Positions 53,477 to 62,030 of a stretch of 64,000 nt of DNA are shown here, piece by piece. The stretch comes from Aliidiomarina sp. B3213 (GTDB taxonomy: Bacteria > Pseudomonadota > Gammaproteobacteria > Enterobacterales > Alteromonadaceae): assembly GCF_003290085.1 (NCBI RefSeq), contig NZ_QMKJ01000003.1:124001-188000 (forward strand). The letters run 5' to 3'. A model generated the notes under the pieces. The model saw only the letters and a program-made list of their open reading frames with translations. It ran no database searches and was not told the origin of the DNA. A program made the translations under genes and the position numbers. How positions within the stretch are numbered: the stretch's first letter is position 1; each line of letters opens with the position of its first letter.

Positions 53477-54664
53477 ATGGAAGTAGCAATAAAGAACAGA
53501 ACTTGGTTTAAATCACTGCCGGCTGCAAATGAACACGGCATCACCGCAAGAGTTTTATTGGCATTTTTAGCAACAGCGGGATTGTTTTACGTCAACATTA
53601 TGCCCGCTATTGTTTCTGGCTTAATCGATGGTTTGGCTTTCACCCGCAGAGATGCCGGGCTTGTCGGCTCACTCAATATCTATGGCGCTGCAGTAGGTGC
53701 ATTTCTGGCAATTTTCTTAGTGAAACGGGTTCCTTGGAAGCCGGTCAGTGCCGGTTTACTCATAAGCCTCATAACCATCGATTTCCTTAGTATGTTAGTT
53801 GAGCTTCCGCTGATTATGATGGCGTTACGTGCGCTTCATGGATTTGTCGGCGGTTTGCTTGTAGGCGTCGCTTTCGCAGTTATTGCGAGAACTCAGTACG
53901 TCCACAAAACCTTTGGCATGCTACTTTTAGTGCAATTCGGGTTAGGAGGATTAGGTGTTATGTTCCTACCTCCGCTTGTTCCAGTTTTCGGCGCATGGAT
54001 TCTATTTTTATCACTTATCGCTTTTAGTACCGCAGCTCTTATCATGCTTCCTTTCCTAAGTGATTACCCCGTCGCTATCGTCGATAAAACCAAACCCGTT
54101 GCGCCTATTTTGTGGAAACCTTTGTCCTATTCGATTTTCGCCGTATTCCTCTTTCAAGCCGCAAATATGGCACTATACGCCTATATCATCGACCTCGGCG
54201 AACAAGCCGGTTTAACCAAAACCGCAATGTCTCCGGCTTTAGGCGTTAGTGCTTGGCTAGGTATTCTAGGCTCTGTCATGGTGATGTGGCTTTCCACTCG
54301 CGTCGGGAGATCGCTGCCGATTTTGATCGGTGTGTTAGTGACTGCAGGCGCAACTTTTGCGCTGCATTTTTCATTCTCACTCACCGTGTATTGGATAGCG
54401 AATATTCTGGTCGGTATTACTTGGGCCTTTAGTATTGCCTATTTACTTGGTGTTTGTTCTGAATTTGATAAGGCAGGACAAACCGCTGCGCTAGCTGGCT
54501 TTGCTTCGAAAATGGGGTTAGCGTCAGGGCCACTATTTGCGGCTCTCATTGTTACCGAGGGCTCGTATACAATGCTTATTAATATTGCCACCGCTATGCT
54601 TATCGCGGCAGCTTTCATTACACTTTATCCATCTAAATTGCTCGACAATAGCCCGGCTACTTGA
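53477..54664 (+). CDS. MFS transporter
   Basis: A 395-residue inner-membrane protein with about twelve helices and short termini. The TM2-TM3 region reads GLVGSLNIYGAAVGAFLAIFLVKRVPWK, a weak form of the MFS signature. Many Gly and Ala residues line the helices, as in small-acid or drug-type MFS carriers. The substrate is not predictable. Its promoter shares the ACTGG tandem with the nitrilase and TonB genes, suggesting uptake of the same compound or an intermediate. Confidence 0.82.
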   Translation: MEVAIKNRTWFKSLPAANEHGITARVLLAFLATAGLFYVNIMPAIVSGLIDGLAFTRRDAGLVGSLNIYGAAVGAFLAIFLVKRVPWKPVSAGLLISLITIDFLSMLVELPLIMMALRALHGFVGGLLVGVAFAVIARTQYVHKTFGMLLLVQFGLGGLGVMFLPPLVPVFGAWILFLSLIAFSTAALIMLPFLSDYPVAIVDKTKPVAPILWKPLSYSIFAVFLFQAANMALYAYIIDLGEQAGLTKTAMSPALGVSAWLGILGSVMVMWLSTRVGRSLPILIGVLVTAGATFALHFSFSLTVYWIANILVGITWAFSIAYLLGVCSEFDKAGQTAALAGFASKMGLASGPLFAALIVTEGSYTMLINIATAMLIAAAFITLYPSKLLDNSPAT

Positions 54665-54692
54665 GTCTGGCGTCAAGCTTGCAGCAGATTAG

Positions 54693-54745
54693 TAGCCTCT
54701 ATATACTCATTTTGAAAAGCCAAAAATAAAAATGATTAGAGGCTA
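54693..54745. repeat. Inverted repeat before the mocR-like gene
   Basis: TAGCCTCT (54693-54700) and AGAGGCTA (54738-54745) are exact inverses separated by 37 bases. The right arm runs into the ATG and also contains the SD AGAGG. It could be an autoregulatory operator or a hairpin that hides the ribosome site. It differs from the ACTGG motif and may be chance. Confidence 0.35.
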
Positions 54746-56568
54746 TGCAGCACTTATTTGTGCTCGATTCGTCGGGTAGTACCAACCTTCAACAACAGCT
54801 TGTCCAAAAACTCATCCAAAGTATTTTGAATGGGCACTTTGCTTGTGGCAGTCGTATGCCCTCCTCTCGCAAACTTGCAGAGCAGCTGGGCGTCGCCAGA
54901 AACACTGTTGTTCATGCGTACCAAACCCTTATCGATGAAGGTTATTTAAATAGTCGCGAACGAAGTGGTATTTATGTCGCAGAAGACATTTTCAATACGC
55001 ACCCCACTTTTGATGCATCACCTAATGAAGTGCTACCGGATGAAAACTGCAAACGATATGACTGGGATCAGGTTTTGTCCAAGGTCGGTGTGACGACATC
55101 TCCCCCCTCCTATCCGCAGAATTGGCAAAAATACCCATATCCTTTTATCGATGGTCAATTCGACCCTTCGTTATTTCCAGTTGCGCAATGGCGCGAGTGC
55201 TCGAAACTCAGTTTGAATGTAGACGAAATAAAAAACTGGGCATCGGATAGTGGCCAGCAAGACGATTATTTACTGACTGAGGAAATCAGGACAAAAGTTT
55301 TACCTCGACGGGGGATATTCGCAGAGCCTGAAGAAATAATGGTGACAATTGGGTCTCAGCAATCGCTTTATATTGTTAGCCGTTTACTCATGCACAGCCA
55401 AACCTTGCTTGCTATGGAGGAGCCCGGCTATGAGGGCATGCGCCAGCTTGCAAACCATGCGTTTTCACCTATTCATTACGTGGATGTTGAGGAAGACGGT
55501 TTAGATGTAGAAGCTATTCCTGAACATACAGGTTTTGTGTATACGACACCCAGTCATCAAATGCCTACAGCAGTTACAATGTCGATGGAAAAGCGAAAGG
55601 CTCTATATAAAAAAGCTCAAGACAACGACTTTGTTGTTATTGAAGACGATTATGAGTGTGAGAGTAATTTCATTCACCAACCTCATCCTGCAGTCAAAAG
55701 CTTAGACACTGAAGGTCGGGTTATCTATGTATCTAGCTTCTCTAAAGTACTAGCACCTGGCTTGCGCCTAGGCTTTATGGTTGCTTCTAAAGAGCTTATT
55801 TACAAAGCTCGCCAACTCAGAGCTCTCATTTCAAGACATCCTCCGGCAAACAACCAACGCGTCATGGGTCTTTTCTTGAGTCTTGGTTATTACGATTTAA
55901 CCATGAAAAAGCTAAACGAAGAATTAGCCGAGCGCTGGCATGAACTTCGAGAAGCTTTAAACCATTACTTAGCCACCAGCGTGGTAACCACACGAACTGT
56001 GGGCGGAAGTACATGTTGGATTAAAGGACCCGACCAACTTAACAGTCAACGATTTGCCGCCGAAGCTGCAAAGCACGGTATTTTGATAGAGCCAGTAAAC
56101 CGTTTTTACGGCGGAAAGAATAAACCTTTACAGTATTTCAGACTTGGTGTTACGAGTATTCCTACACCCAAGATTCGAGAAGGCGTGGAGTTACTCTCGA
56201 AAGTTATTAAAGAGTGGCAACAAGAAGAAGATGCACTCTTTGCAAAGCCTCCGGGAAGACAGTTAAAAGGTGACAAACTTAGAGAGTTTGCCAGTCATTG
56301 CGAATATATTGGCAGGACTGTTTTCGGCGATCCCTACCGTATTAGATTATGCGACGATGGTTCTATGGAGGGCTTTGAAGGTTACCATGACGAGAAACAT
56401 GACCATGGTAAATGGTGGCTAGAAGGTGATATTTGGTACCGCCAATGGAATCAATGGTCTTATGGCGAAACCTTAGGCTTTAACATTTATATTCAAAAGA
56501 ACCAAATCTTCTGGGCTAGAGATGGACGAGTGGTTGATTCCGCATTCTTCGTTTTACATGAAGAATAG
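54745..56568 (+). CDS. MocR/GabR-type regulator with an extra C-terminal domain
   Basis: 607 residues. GntR-type winged helix at 10-78 (GSRMPSSRKLAEQLGVARNTVVHAYQTL, GYLNSRERSGIYV) and a fold-I aminotransferase domain at about 130-490 with the PLP Lys334 in SSFSKVLAPGLRLGF. Typical MocR proteins end near here, at about 480 residues. This one adds about 105 residues (500-607) rich in W, Y, G and D (GDPYRIRLCDDGSMEGFEG, KWWLEGDIWYRQW), which looks like a small beta domain I cannot name. It probably senses an amine and PLP adduct. It lies between the MFS gene and the nitrilase and is a good candidate to bind the ACTGG tandems. Confidence 0.85.
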   Translation: MQHLFVLDSSGSTNLQQQLVQKLIQSILNGHFACGSRMPSSRKLAEQLGVARNTVVHAYQTLIDEGYLNSRERSGIYVAEDIFNTHPTFDASPNEVLPDENCKRYDWDQVLSKVGVTTSPPSYPQNWQKYPYPFIDGQFDPSLFPVAQWRECSKLSLNVDEIKNWASDSGQQDDYLLTEEIRTKVLPRRGIFAEPEEIMVTIGSQQSLYIVSRLLMHSQTLLAMEEPGYEGMRQLANHAFSPIHYVDVEEDGLDVEAIPEHTGFVYTTPSHQMPTAVTMSMEKRKALYKKAQDNDFVVIEDDYECESNFIHQPHPAVKSLDTEGRVIYVSSFSKVLAPGLRLGFMVASKELIYKARQLRALISRHPPANNQRVMGLFLSLGYYDLTMKKLNEELAERWHELREALNHYLATSVVTTRTVGGSTCWIKGPDQLNSQRFAAEAAKHGILIEPVNRFYGGKNKPLQYFRLGVTSIPTPKIREGVELLSKVIKEWQQEEDALFAKPPGRQLKGDKLREFASHCEYIGRTVFGDPYRIRLCDDGSMEGFEGYHDEKHDHGKWWLEGDIWYRQWNQWSYGETLGFNIYIQKNQIFWARDGRVVDSAFFVLHEE

Positions 56569-56570
56569 GT

Positions 56571-56602
56571 ATTGGCTCTGTCGAAGACCTCTGACTGGCT
56601 CT
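56571..56602 (+). promoter_or_regulatory. Putative MocR operator, site 2 (nitrilase gene)
   Basis: ATTGGCTCT at 56571 and ACTGGCTCT at 56594, again 23 bases apart. A possible -10 (TACTCT, 56625) lies 31 bases after the second half-site. Confidence 0.6.
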
Positions 56603-56662
56603 ACTCACTTTTTTACTTAGTCCCTACTCTGTAGCCATGGAAAGCTATTGGAGTATTAGCTA

Positions 56663-57544
56663 ATGTCAATTTTCTCAATTGCAGGATTGCAACTTGATTT
56701 GTCCGCGGTGAAAGACTCGGGCAGCAGCAATTTCGGGTTCATTCGAGAGCAAGTGGTCAGCACGGTGCGTCGTTTTCCTCACGTAAACATGGTCGTGTTA
56801 CCTGAGCTTTGTACCTACGGACCTGCGCCTAAGTTTGCAGAGCAACTACCTGGAAATACAGAGAAGCAATATCAAGACCTTGCGCGAGAATGCAACGTTT
56901 GGATTTGTAATGGTTCACTATTCGAGCGCGAAGGTGATCAAATATACAACACCATGTCGCTTATAGATCCTGCAGGTAAGATAGTTTCTCGGTATCGTAA
57001 AATTTATCCCTTTTTACCTCATGAAATTGGAATATCTTGCGGCAACAAACCGACAGTTGTTGAGATACCAAATGTAGGTCGCTTCGGTTTATCGATTTGC
57101 TATGACATGTGGTATCCAGAAACCATTCGCAGTTTAGTTTGGGACGGCGCTGAAGTAATCATTCATCCCACCCTTACCAATACCATTGACCGCGATGCAG
57201 AAGTTTCCATCGCTCGCGCCAACGCCACTATGAACCAATGCTACTTAGTTGATATCAACGCCACTGGCTCCATGGGTGTCGGCAAATCAATTGTCGCTGG
57301 CCCAGGTGGCGAAGTCATTCACCAATCGGGAGAGCAGCATGACGTTATCGTGGTCGACATCGACCTGGACTACTTGCGACGAGTGAGACAGGAAGGCTGG
57401 AATGGTCTAGGACAGCCTCTGAAAAGCTTTAGAGACAATTTCAAAGCCTATCCACCGTATCAACCTAACGCCGAATCCACCTATTTGAACGCTTTGGGGC
57501 CTCTAGAAAAGCCCAAACAAAGAGACTGGACCAACAAAACATAA
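56663..57544 (+). CDS. Carbon-nitrogen hydrolase (nitrilase/amidase superfamily)
   Basis: A 293-residue cytoplasmic amide or nitrile hydrolase. The catalytic triad is complete: Glu48 (VVLPELCTYG), Lys113 (YRKIYPF) and Cys146 (LSICYDMWYPE). The pattern SRYRKIYPFLPHEIG is nearer to aliphatic amidases than to nitrile-hydrolysing branches, but the substrate is open. The extended end (RVRQEGWNGLGQPLKSFRDN) is typical. In this block it may free an amine that feeds GabT. Its last bases carry the half-site of the next operator. Confidence 0.88.
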   Translation: MSIFSIAGLQLDLSAVKDSGSSNFGFIREQVVSTVRRFPHVNMVVLPELCTYGPAPKFAEQLPGNTEKQYQDLARECNVWICNGSLFEREGDQIYNTMSLIDPAGKIVSRYRKIYPFLPHEIGISCGNKPTVVEIPNVGRFGLSICYDMWYPETIRSLVWDGAEVIIHPTLTNTIDRDAEVSIARANATMNQCYLVDINATGSMGVGKSIVAGPGGEVIHQSGEQHDVIVVDIDLDYLRRVRQEGWNGLGQPLKSFRDNFKAYPPYQPNAESTYLNALGPLEKPKQRDWTNKT

Positions 57545-57556
57545 ATAACTGGCTCT
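57525..57556 (+). promoter_or_regulatory. Putative MocR operator, site 3 (TonB receptor gene)
   Basis: ACTGG at 57525 (inside the nitrilase gene end) and ACTGGCTCT at 57548, 23 bases apart. A possible -10 TATCTT (57579) lies 31 bases after the second half, as at site 2. Confidence 0.6.
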
Positions 57557-57623
57557 TACCGAAAAAACGTCGATTTTCTATCTTGCTTAAGTGCCCAATA
57601 TTATAAAAACGGGGAAAACAGAA

Positions 57624-60038
57624 ATGAAAGCAACAACATTCCGAAAGAATCAAATCGCGATAGCGATCAGCTCAGCACTAATATTCAGCGCACAAACTGC
57701 AATAGCGCAGAGTGATGAAGCAGAAGAGGCTAGCGAAGCTGAAAAATATGAGCGAATCACGGTCACTGCTACAAGACGTCCTCAAACCGTAGAGGAAATT
57801 CCATATAACATCTCAGTAATTAGCGGCGATCTCTTAGAAGAACGTCAAATTATTGATTCTGTTGATATGATGCGCGAGCTTCCAGGTATTACCGTAGTCG
57901 ACCGCGGTTACCGTAATTCTGGGGTTATCAACAATATTGTTATTCGCGGCATGAATGTCGATTCAGCAGGTAATGGTGATTTTGCCGTGAACGCGACACC
58001 TACCGTGTCTACGTACGTTAATGACACACCAATTTTTGCGAATTTTATCTTAAAAGATATCGAAGCCGTTGAGGTTCTTCGCGGGCCGCAAGGCACGCTA
58101 TATGGTTCAGGCGCATTAGCAGGTACTGTGCGCTATAAGATGAATAAGCCTCGCCTATTTGAAAATTCAGCAACTGTAAGTGCGCGCTTAAGCCAAACAG
58201 AGGGTTCTGAAGGCTTCAACCAAAACTATGATGTTATTGCCAACCTAGCAATAGGTGATGCAATGGCATTTCGTGCAGCCATCGGTCGCATTGATAACGA
58301 CGGGATCGTGGACTACACAACACTTTATGAGCGGAATGCAGCTGGTGCGCCGGTAGCGGCGGGAGGTGACATTGCGAATGGCGGCCCGGTATTCACAAAC
58401 CGCGAAGACGCAGACACGGTAGCTATAGATTACGGACGTCTATCTCTTTATTGGGAAGGCTCTAGTAATTGGAATGCTTTGCTTTCTTATCAATATCAAA
58501 CAGATGACATAGGTGCGCGTCGGCAAGTTACAACAGGAACAAATTGGGTTGGTGGAACCGAGCAAGCTTATGGAGAATATGAAAACGGTGCTGTTCAATT
58601 AGAGCCAAGCGAGAGAGACGTTGATCTCATGTCACTGGAAATCGAGGGTGACTTAGGCTTCGCGACTTTGACTTCTAGTACCTCCAACTACGACCATAGC
58701 GGAAGCTCAATTTCAGACAATACCGGCTTTTATGCGCAAAACAATTGGTTCGCATGGTTTTATGGTGGCTCACCTCGTCCTCTAGCTACTGCCTCTCGTT
58801 TTTATGAAGACAGTGCTTTCACGCAAGAGTTTAGATTAGTATCAAACACAGACGGTCCATTAGATTGGGTGGTTGGTGCATTCTACATGGACCAAGATAC
58901 AGCTTCAGGACAAGACAGCTTTATGCCTGGATTTAGCGAGTGGGCTGAAGCTAGCGGATTTGATGCCACACTGGCTTCATGGGGCGGAGTGCTCGGAGAT
59001 CAGGACTTTCTCTATAGAGACAGTCGAACCGTTGAGGAAACATCGGTATATGGCGAGCTAACTTATCATGTTAGCGAGCGACTGCGTGTTTCAGTTGGAG
59101 CTCGTTACTTCAACAACGACATTTCCAACAACACAACAATAGACCTTCCTATTTACCCAGGTCCATCAGAGGTGGACTCGGACTTCACAGACGACGGAAC
59201 TCTGTTCAAAGGTAATTTCTCGTTCGATGTTTCGGAAACTATGGTTTGGTACGGAACGATATCAGAAGGTTATCGTCGCGGAGGTACCAGCGCTGTACCC
59301 ATTACTGGCGGATTCGCTGAAAACCCAGAATATTTAAATTACGATGCTGACAGCGTTCTTAACATAGAAACGGGTATTAAAGGCAATATAGGTCGCCACT
59401 TCTATGGTGTATCGGTATTCCGCATGGACTGGGACGATCCTCAGTTGAATATCTCCACTCCAAACTGGGGCTTTTATGCAGCAGTTAATGGAGAATCAGC
59501 GGTTTCTCAAGGTCTTGAGCTCGAGTTTCGTGGTTACTTAAATGAAAGCGTGCGCTACAACTTAGGTTATGCCTATGTAGACGCCACTTTAACTTCTGAC
59601 TTAGTGGTTCCATCTGGTACGCAAGCGGCTCCTAGTTCTTACGTTTATGCAGAAGACGGAGAACGTTTGCCGAGCATGTCGGAACATACCCTGTCTGGTG
59701 GCTTAACCCACAACATGGTATTGAACAATGGCATGTACTTGGTGACCAGCGTGAGTGCTTACTATCAGTCTGATAGCAGGAATTCGTTAGGAAGTAATCC
59801 TAACTTCGACATTGACTTGGATGGCTTCTGGTTAGCCAATTTCAGCACGTCTTTGCAAGCTGAAAACTGGGAAGTCGCGCTATACGCCAGAAACATTTTC
59901 AATGAAGAAGGTGTAACAGGTGTATTGTCAGAAGGGTACATGGGCACCGATCCAGGCGAAAACTTCTACGGTAATAGCTCTAAACAATACATTACTCAAC
60001 CAAGAACTATTGGTATGGCCTTTACCTATCGTTTCTAA
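57624..60038 (+). CDS. TonB-dependent outer-membrane receptor
   Basis: 804 residues from the ATG at 57624 (MKATTFRKNQ), which opens a signal peptide cut near AIAQ. A GTG at 57591 would put 11 residues in front and is less likely. Plug domain about 45-165 (ERITVTATRRPQTVEEIPYNISVI, the TonB-box-like ITVTATR; DSVDMMRELPGITVVDRG; IVIRGMN; VEVLRGPQGTLYGSGALAGTVRY). The barrel runs to the end and closes with TIGMAFTYRF. It takes up a specific ligand with TonB energy; similarity is to sugar- or amino-compound receptors rather than to siderophore types. Controlled with the nitrilase by a shared operator. Confidence 0.92.
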   Translation: MKATTFRKNQIAIAISSALIFSAQTAIAQSDEAEEASEAEKYERITVTATRRPQTVEEIPYNISVISGDLLEERQIIDSVDMMRELPGITVVDRGYRNSGVINNIVIRGMNVDSAGNGDFAVNATPTVSTYVNDTPIFANFILKDIEAVEVLRGPQGTLYGSGALAGTVRYKMNKPRLFENSATVSARLSQTEGSEGFNQNYDVIANLAIGDAMAFRAAIGRIDNDGIVDYTTLYERNAAGAPVAAGGDIANGGPVFTNREDADTVAIDYGRLSLYWEGSSNWNALLSYQYQTDDIGARRQVTTGTNWVGGTEQAYGEYENGAVQLEPSERDVDLMSLEIEGDLGFATLTSSTSNYDHSGSSISDNTGFYAQNNWFAWFYGGSPRPLATASRFYEDSAFTQEFRLVSNTDGPLDWVVGAFYMDQDTASGQDSFMPGFSEWAEASGFDATLASWGGVLGDQDFLYRDSRTVEETSVYGELTYHVSERLRVSVGARYFNNDISNNTTIDLPIYPGPSEVDSDFTDDGTLFKGNFSFDVSETMVWYGTISEGYRRGGTSAVPITGGFAENPEYLNYDADSVLNIETGIKGNIGRHFYGVSVFRMDWDDPQLNISTPNWGFYAAVNGESAVSQGLELEFRGYLNESVRYNLGYAYVDATLTSDLVVPSGTQAAPSSYVYAEDGERLPSMSEHTLSGGLTHNMVLNNGMYLVTSVSAYYQSDSRNSLGSNPNFDIDLDGFWLANFSTSLQAENWEVALYARNIFNEEGVTGVLSEGYMGTDPGENFYGNSSKQYITQPRTIGMAFTYRF

Positions 60039-60050
60039 AAGGTCAGTATT

Positions 60051-60090
60051 TGGCTGTGGGGAGTGTGTGCCTCACAGCCATTTCTTTTCT
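60051..60090 (+). terminator. Rho-independent terminator after the TonB receptor gene
   Basis: TGGCTGTGGG (60051-60060) pairs with CCTCACAGCCA (60070-60080), allowing one G-T pair, followed by TTTCTTTTCT. It would limit but maybe not block read-through to the sulfotransferase gene. Confidence 0.7.
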
Positions 60091-60107
60091 AAACGTAGGG
60101 TTTTTTC

Positions 60108-61358
60108 GTGGGACACAGTCCAATAGACGTAAATAACTTAAGCCAAAAAGCTTTAACTGCTTCGCAAAACGAAGACTACGCTCTGGCGGTTCGCCTATAC
60201 GAGCAATGTGTTTCTCTCTCTCCCAACGATGCGACTCTTCACTTCAACTTAGCCAGTACTTACCGCATTCTAGGTAATCTAGAGCAAGCTCGAATACACT
60301 ATTCTAGATCAATAGCGCTCAACGAAAATGACGCAGAAGCTTGGTATTTCCGCTCATTAACTACTAAAGCAACATCAGAGCAGAACCATATCGCTCAACT
60401 TCAAACCATGCTCAACCAAAAAATTGAAAGTCCAAAGTTGGAAGTTCATCTATGGTTCGCTCTAGGTAAAGAGTTCGACGATCTTAAAGAATGGGAACAA
60501 GCTAAGCAGGCGATTCAACGGGGAGCCTTTCTTCGGCGAAAACATATTCATTATGATGTTAGAGAAGACCTAAACATCATGAATAGCATTAAAAATACTT
60601 TTCATAAAAGCATGTTCAAAAAGGTAGCTTCAGAAGACCAAGAGCAACCCATTTTTATTGTTGGACTTCCTAGAGCGGGTAGCACGCTGGTAGAGCGAAT
60701 TCTTAGTATGCACGAAGACATAACAGTTGCAGGTGAATTATTAGACTTCCCACAAGCTGTAAATAAAGCGGTCGCCCAAGCAGCAAAATCAGGAGCTTTT
60801 TTAGGGAAAATAGACTCGCCCAAAGTTTCAAAAACGAAACTGGTCGAGCTGACCTCTTTAGTCGATTTAGAAGCTATTCGTACAAACTATTTAGACAGTA
60901 CCAAGAAGTACCAAACACATACGCATTTTATTGACAAAAACCCGTTAAACTTTCTGCAACTTGGACTCATACATCAAGCCTTTCCAAATGCAAAAATCAT
61001 TCATGTTACGCGCTCAAAGAAAGCCCACATGTGGTCTATATTTCGCCATTTGTTCAGTCACGCCTACCCATTTTCTTACAATCTAGATGAAATCGAGCAT
61101 TACTATGAGGGTTATAGACAGGTCATGTCTCACTGGCACCAATCTTTTGGCGAACAAATTTTCGAGTTGGAGTACGAATCTTTAGTTGATGCACCTCAAG
61201 CCGAAGCAAAAGCATTATTCAGCTTTTTAGGCAAAGCATGGGATGAGCGTTTTCTAGAATTTCATAACGAAAATAATGCACCTAGCGCTACAGGCAGCGC
61301 ATCGCAAATTAGAGAACCATTAAACACTCACGCTTTAAACCGACCTCCTTTGATTTAA
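60108..61358 (+). CDS. TPR-sulfotransferase
   Basis: 416 residues. Two to three TPR repeats (about 10-80; SQNEDYALAVRLYEQCVSLSPNDA, NLASTYRILGNLEQARIHYSRSIALNENDA) are followed by a PAPS-dependent sulfotransferase domain. The 5'-phosphosulfate loop is FIVGLPRAGSTLVERIL (184-200) and the 3'-phosphate-binding region is KIIHVTRSKKAHMWSIFRH. The start is GTG at 60108, with AGGG seven bases before. Such genes often follow TonB receptors, and the enzyme may modify a peptide or glycan linked to the receptor's ligand. Actual acceptor unknown. Confidence 0.85.
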   Translation: MGHSPIDVNNLSQKALTASQNEDYALAVRLYEQCVSLSPNDATLHFNLASTYRILGNLEQARIHYSRSIALNENDAEAWYFRSLTTKATSEQNHIAQLQTMLNQKIESPKLEVHLWFALGKEFDDLKEWEQAKQAIQRGAFLRRKHIHYDVREDLNIMNSIKNTFHKSMFKKVASEDQEQPIFIVGLPRAGSTLVERILSMHEDITVAGELLDFPQAVNKAVAQAAKSGAFLGKIDSPKVSKTKLVELTSLVDLEAIRTNYLDSTKKYQTHTHFIDKNPLNFLQLGLIHQAFPNAKIIHVTRSKKAHMWSIFRHLFSHAYPFSYNLDEIEHYYEGYRQVMSHWHQSFGEQIFELEYESLVDAPQAEAKALFSFLGKAWDERFLEFHNENNAPSATGSASQIREPLNTHALNRPPLI

Positions 61359-61369
61359 CACTAGGCTAG

Positions 61370-61789
61370 CTAAGTTTGAAGCGTAACCACCAACCGCCGA
61401 GAACCGCCGCTATTACGATGCTCCCCTAAATAAATACCTTGCCAAGTACCCAGTGCTAAACGCCCGTTAGTTACTGGAATGCTCACACTAGACCCCAACA
61501 AGCTGGCTTTTAAATGTGCAGGCATGTCGTCTGGCCCTTCATAATCATGCAAATAATACGGCTCGTTTTCTTTAACTGTGCGGTTTATAAAGCTCTCAAA
61601 ATCTTGGCGCACGGTAGGGTCGGCATTTTCATTAATCGTTAATGAAGCCGATGTATGTTGAATAAACACATGCAGTAAACCCACTTCGGCATCTTTTAGC
61701 TCTGGAACTGCTTGGGTAACAAGGTCAGTAATAATATGAAAGCCGCGAGCAAAAGCCGGAAGTTGAATGTGTTTTTGAACCAAAGCCAT
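61370..61789 (-). CDS. YjbQ-family protein (UPF0047; secondary thiamine-phosphate synthase type)
   Basis: 139 residues. The family motif HTSASLTINENADPTVRQDFE (about 46-66), DDMPAHLKASLLGSSVSIPV and the end GTWQGIYLGEHRNSGGSRRLVVTL are complete. E. coli YjbQ has weak thiamine-phosphate-synthase activity; the physiological role is unclear. It is convergent with the TPR-sulfotransferase gene, with 11 bases between them. Confidence 0.9.
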   Translation of the reverse strand: MALVQKHIQLPAFARGFHIITDLVTQAVPELKDAEVGLLHVFIQHTSASLTINENADPTVRQDFESFINRTVKENEPYYLHDYEGPDDMPAHLKASLLGSSVSIPVTNGRLALGTWQGIYLGEHRNSGGSRRLVVTLQT

Positions 61790-62030
61790 GAATTAAACCC
61801 TTCTGCGTAGATATGCGACTAATATAACAAAGCACGTTGGTTGTTTTGACCTACAACCATTGTGAAGAATGCTAAATTTTAGCAGAACAATTCATTTTGT
61901 TTACTGTTATATTTTGATTTATTCATAAAAAACAATAATTTAAATAAATGGCATAAGGTTTGCTGTGGTACTTACATAACCAAAGTATTTACATAACCAA
62001 AACGAATACGAACATCAAAAAGGAAAAGTC

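Noticed and set aside
60051-60062. TTTGGCTGTG looks like a fourth ACTGGCTCT site before the sulfotransferase gene
   Set aside because: No ACTGG core and no second half-site 23 bases away; it is the left arm of the terminator hairpin.
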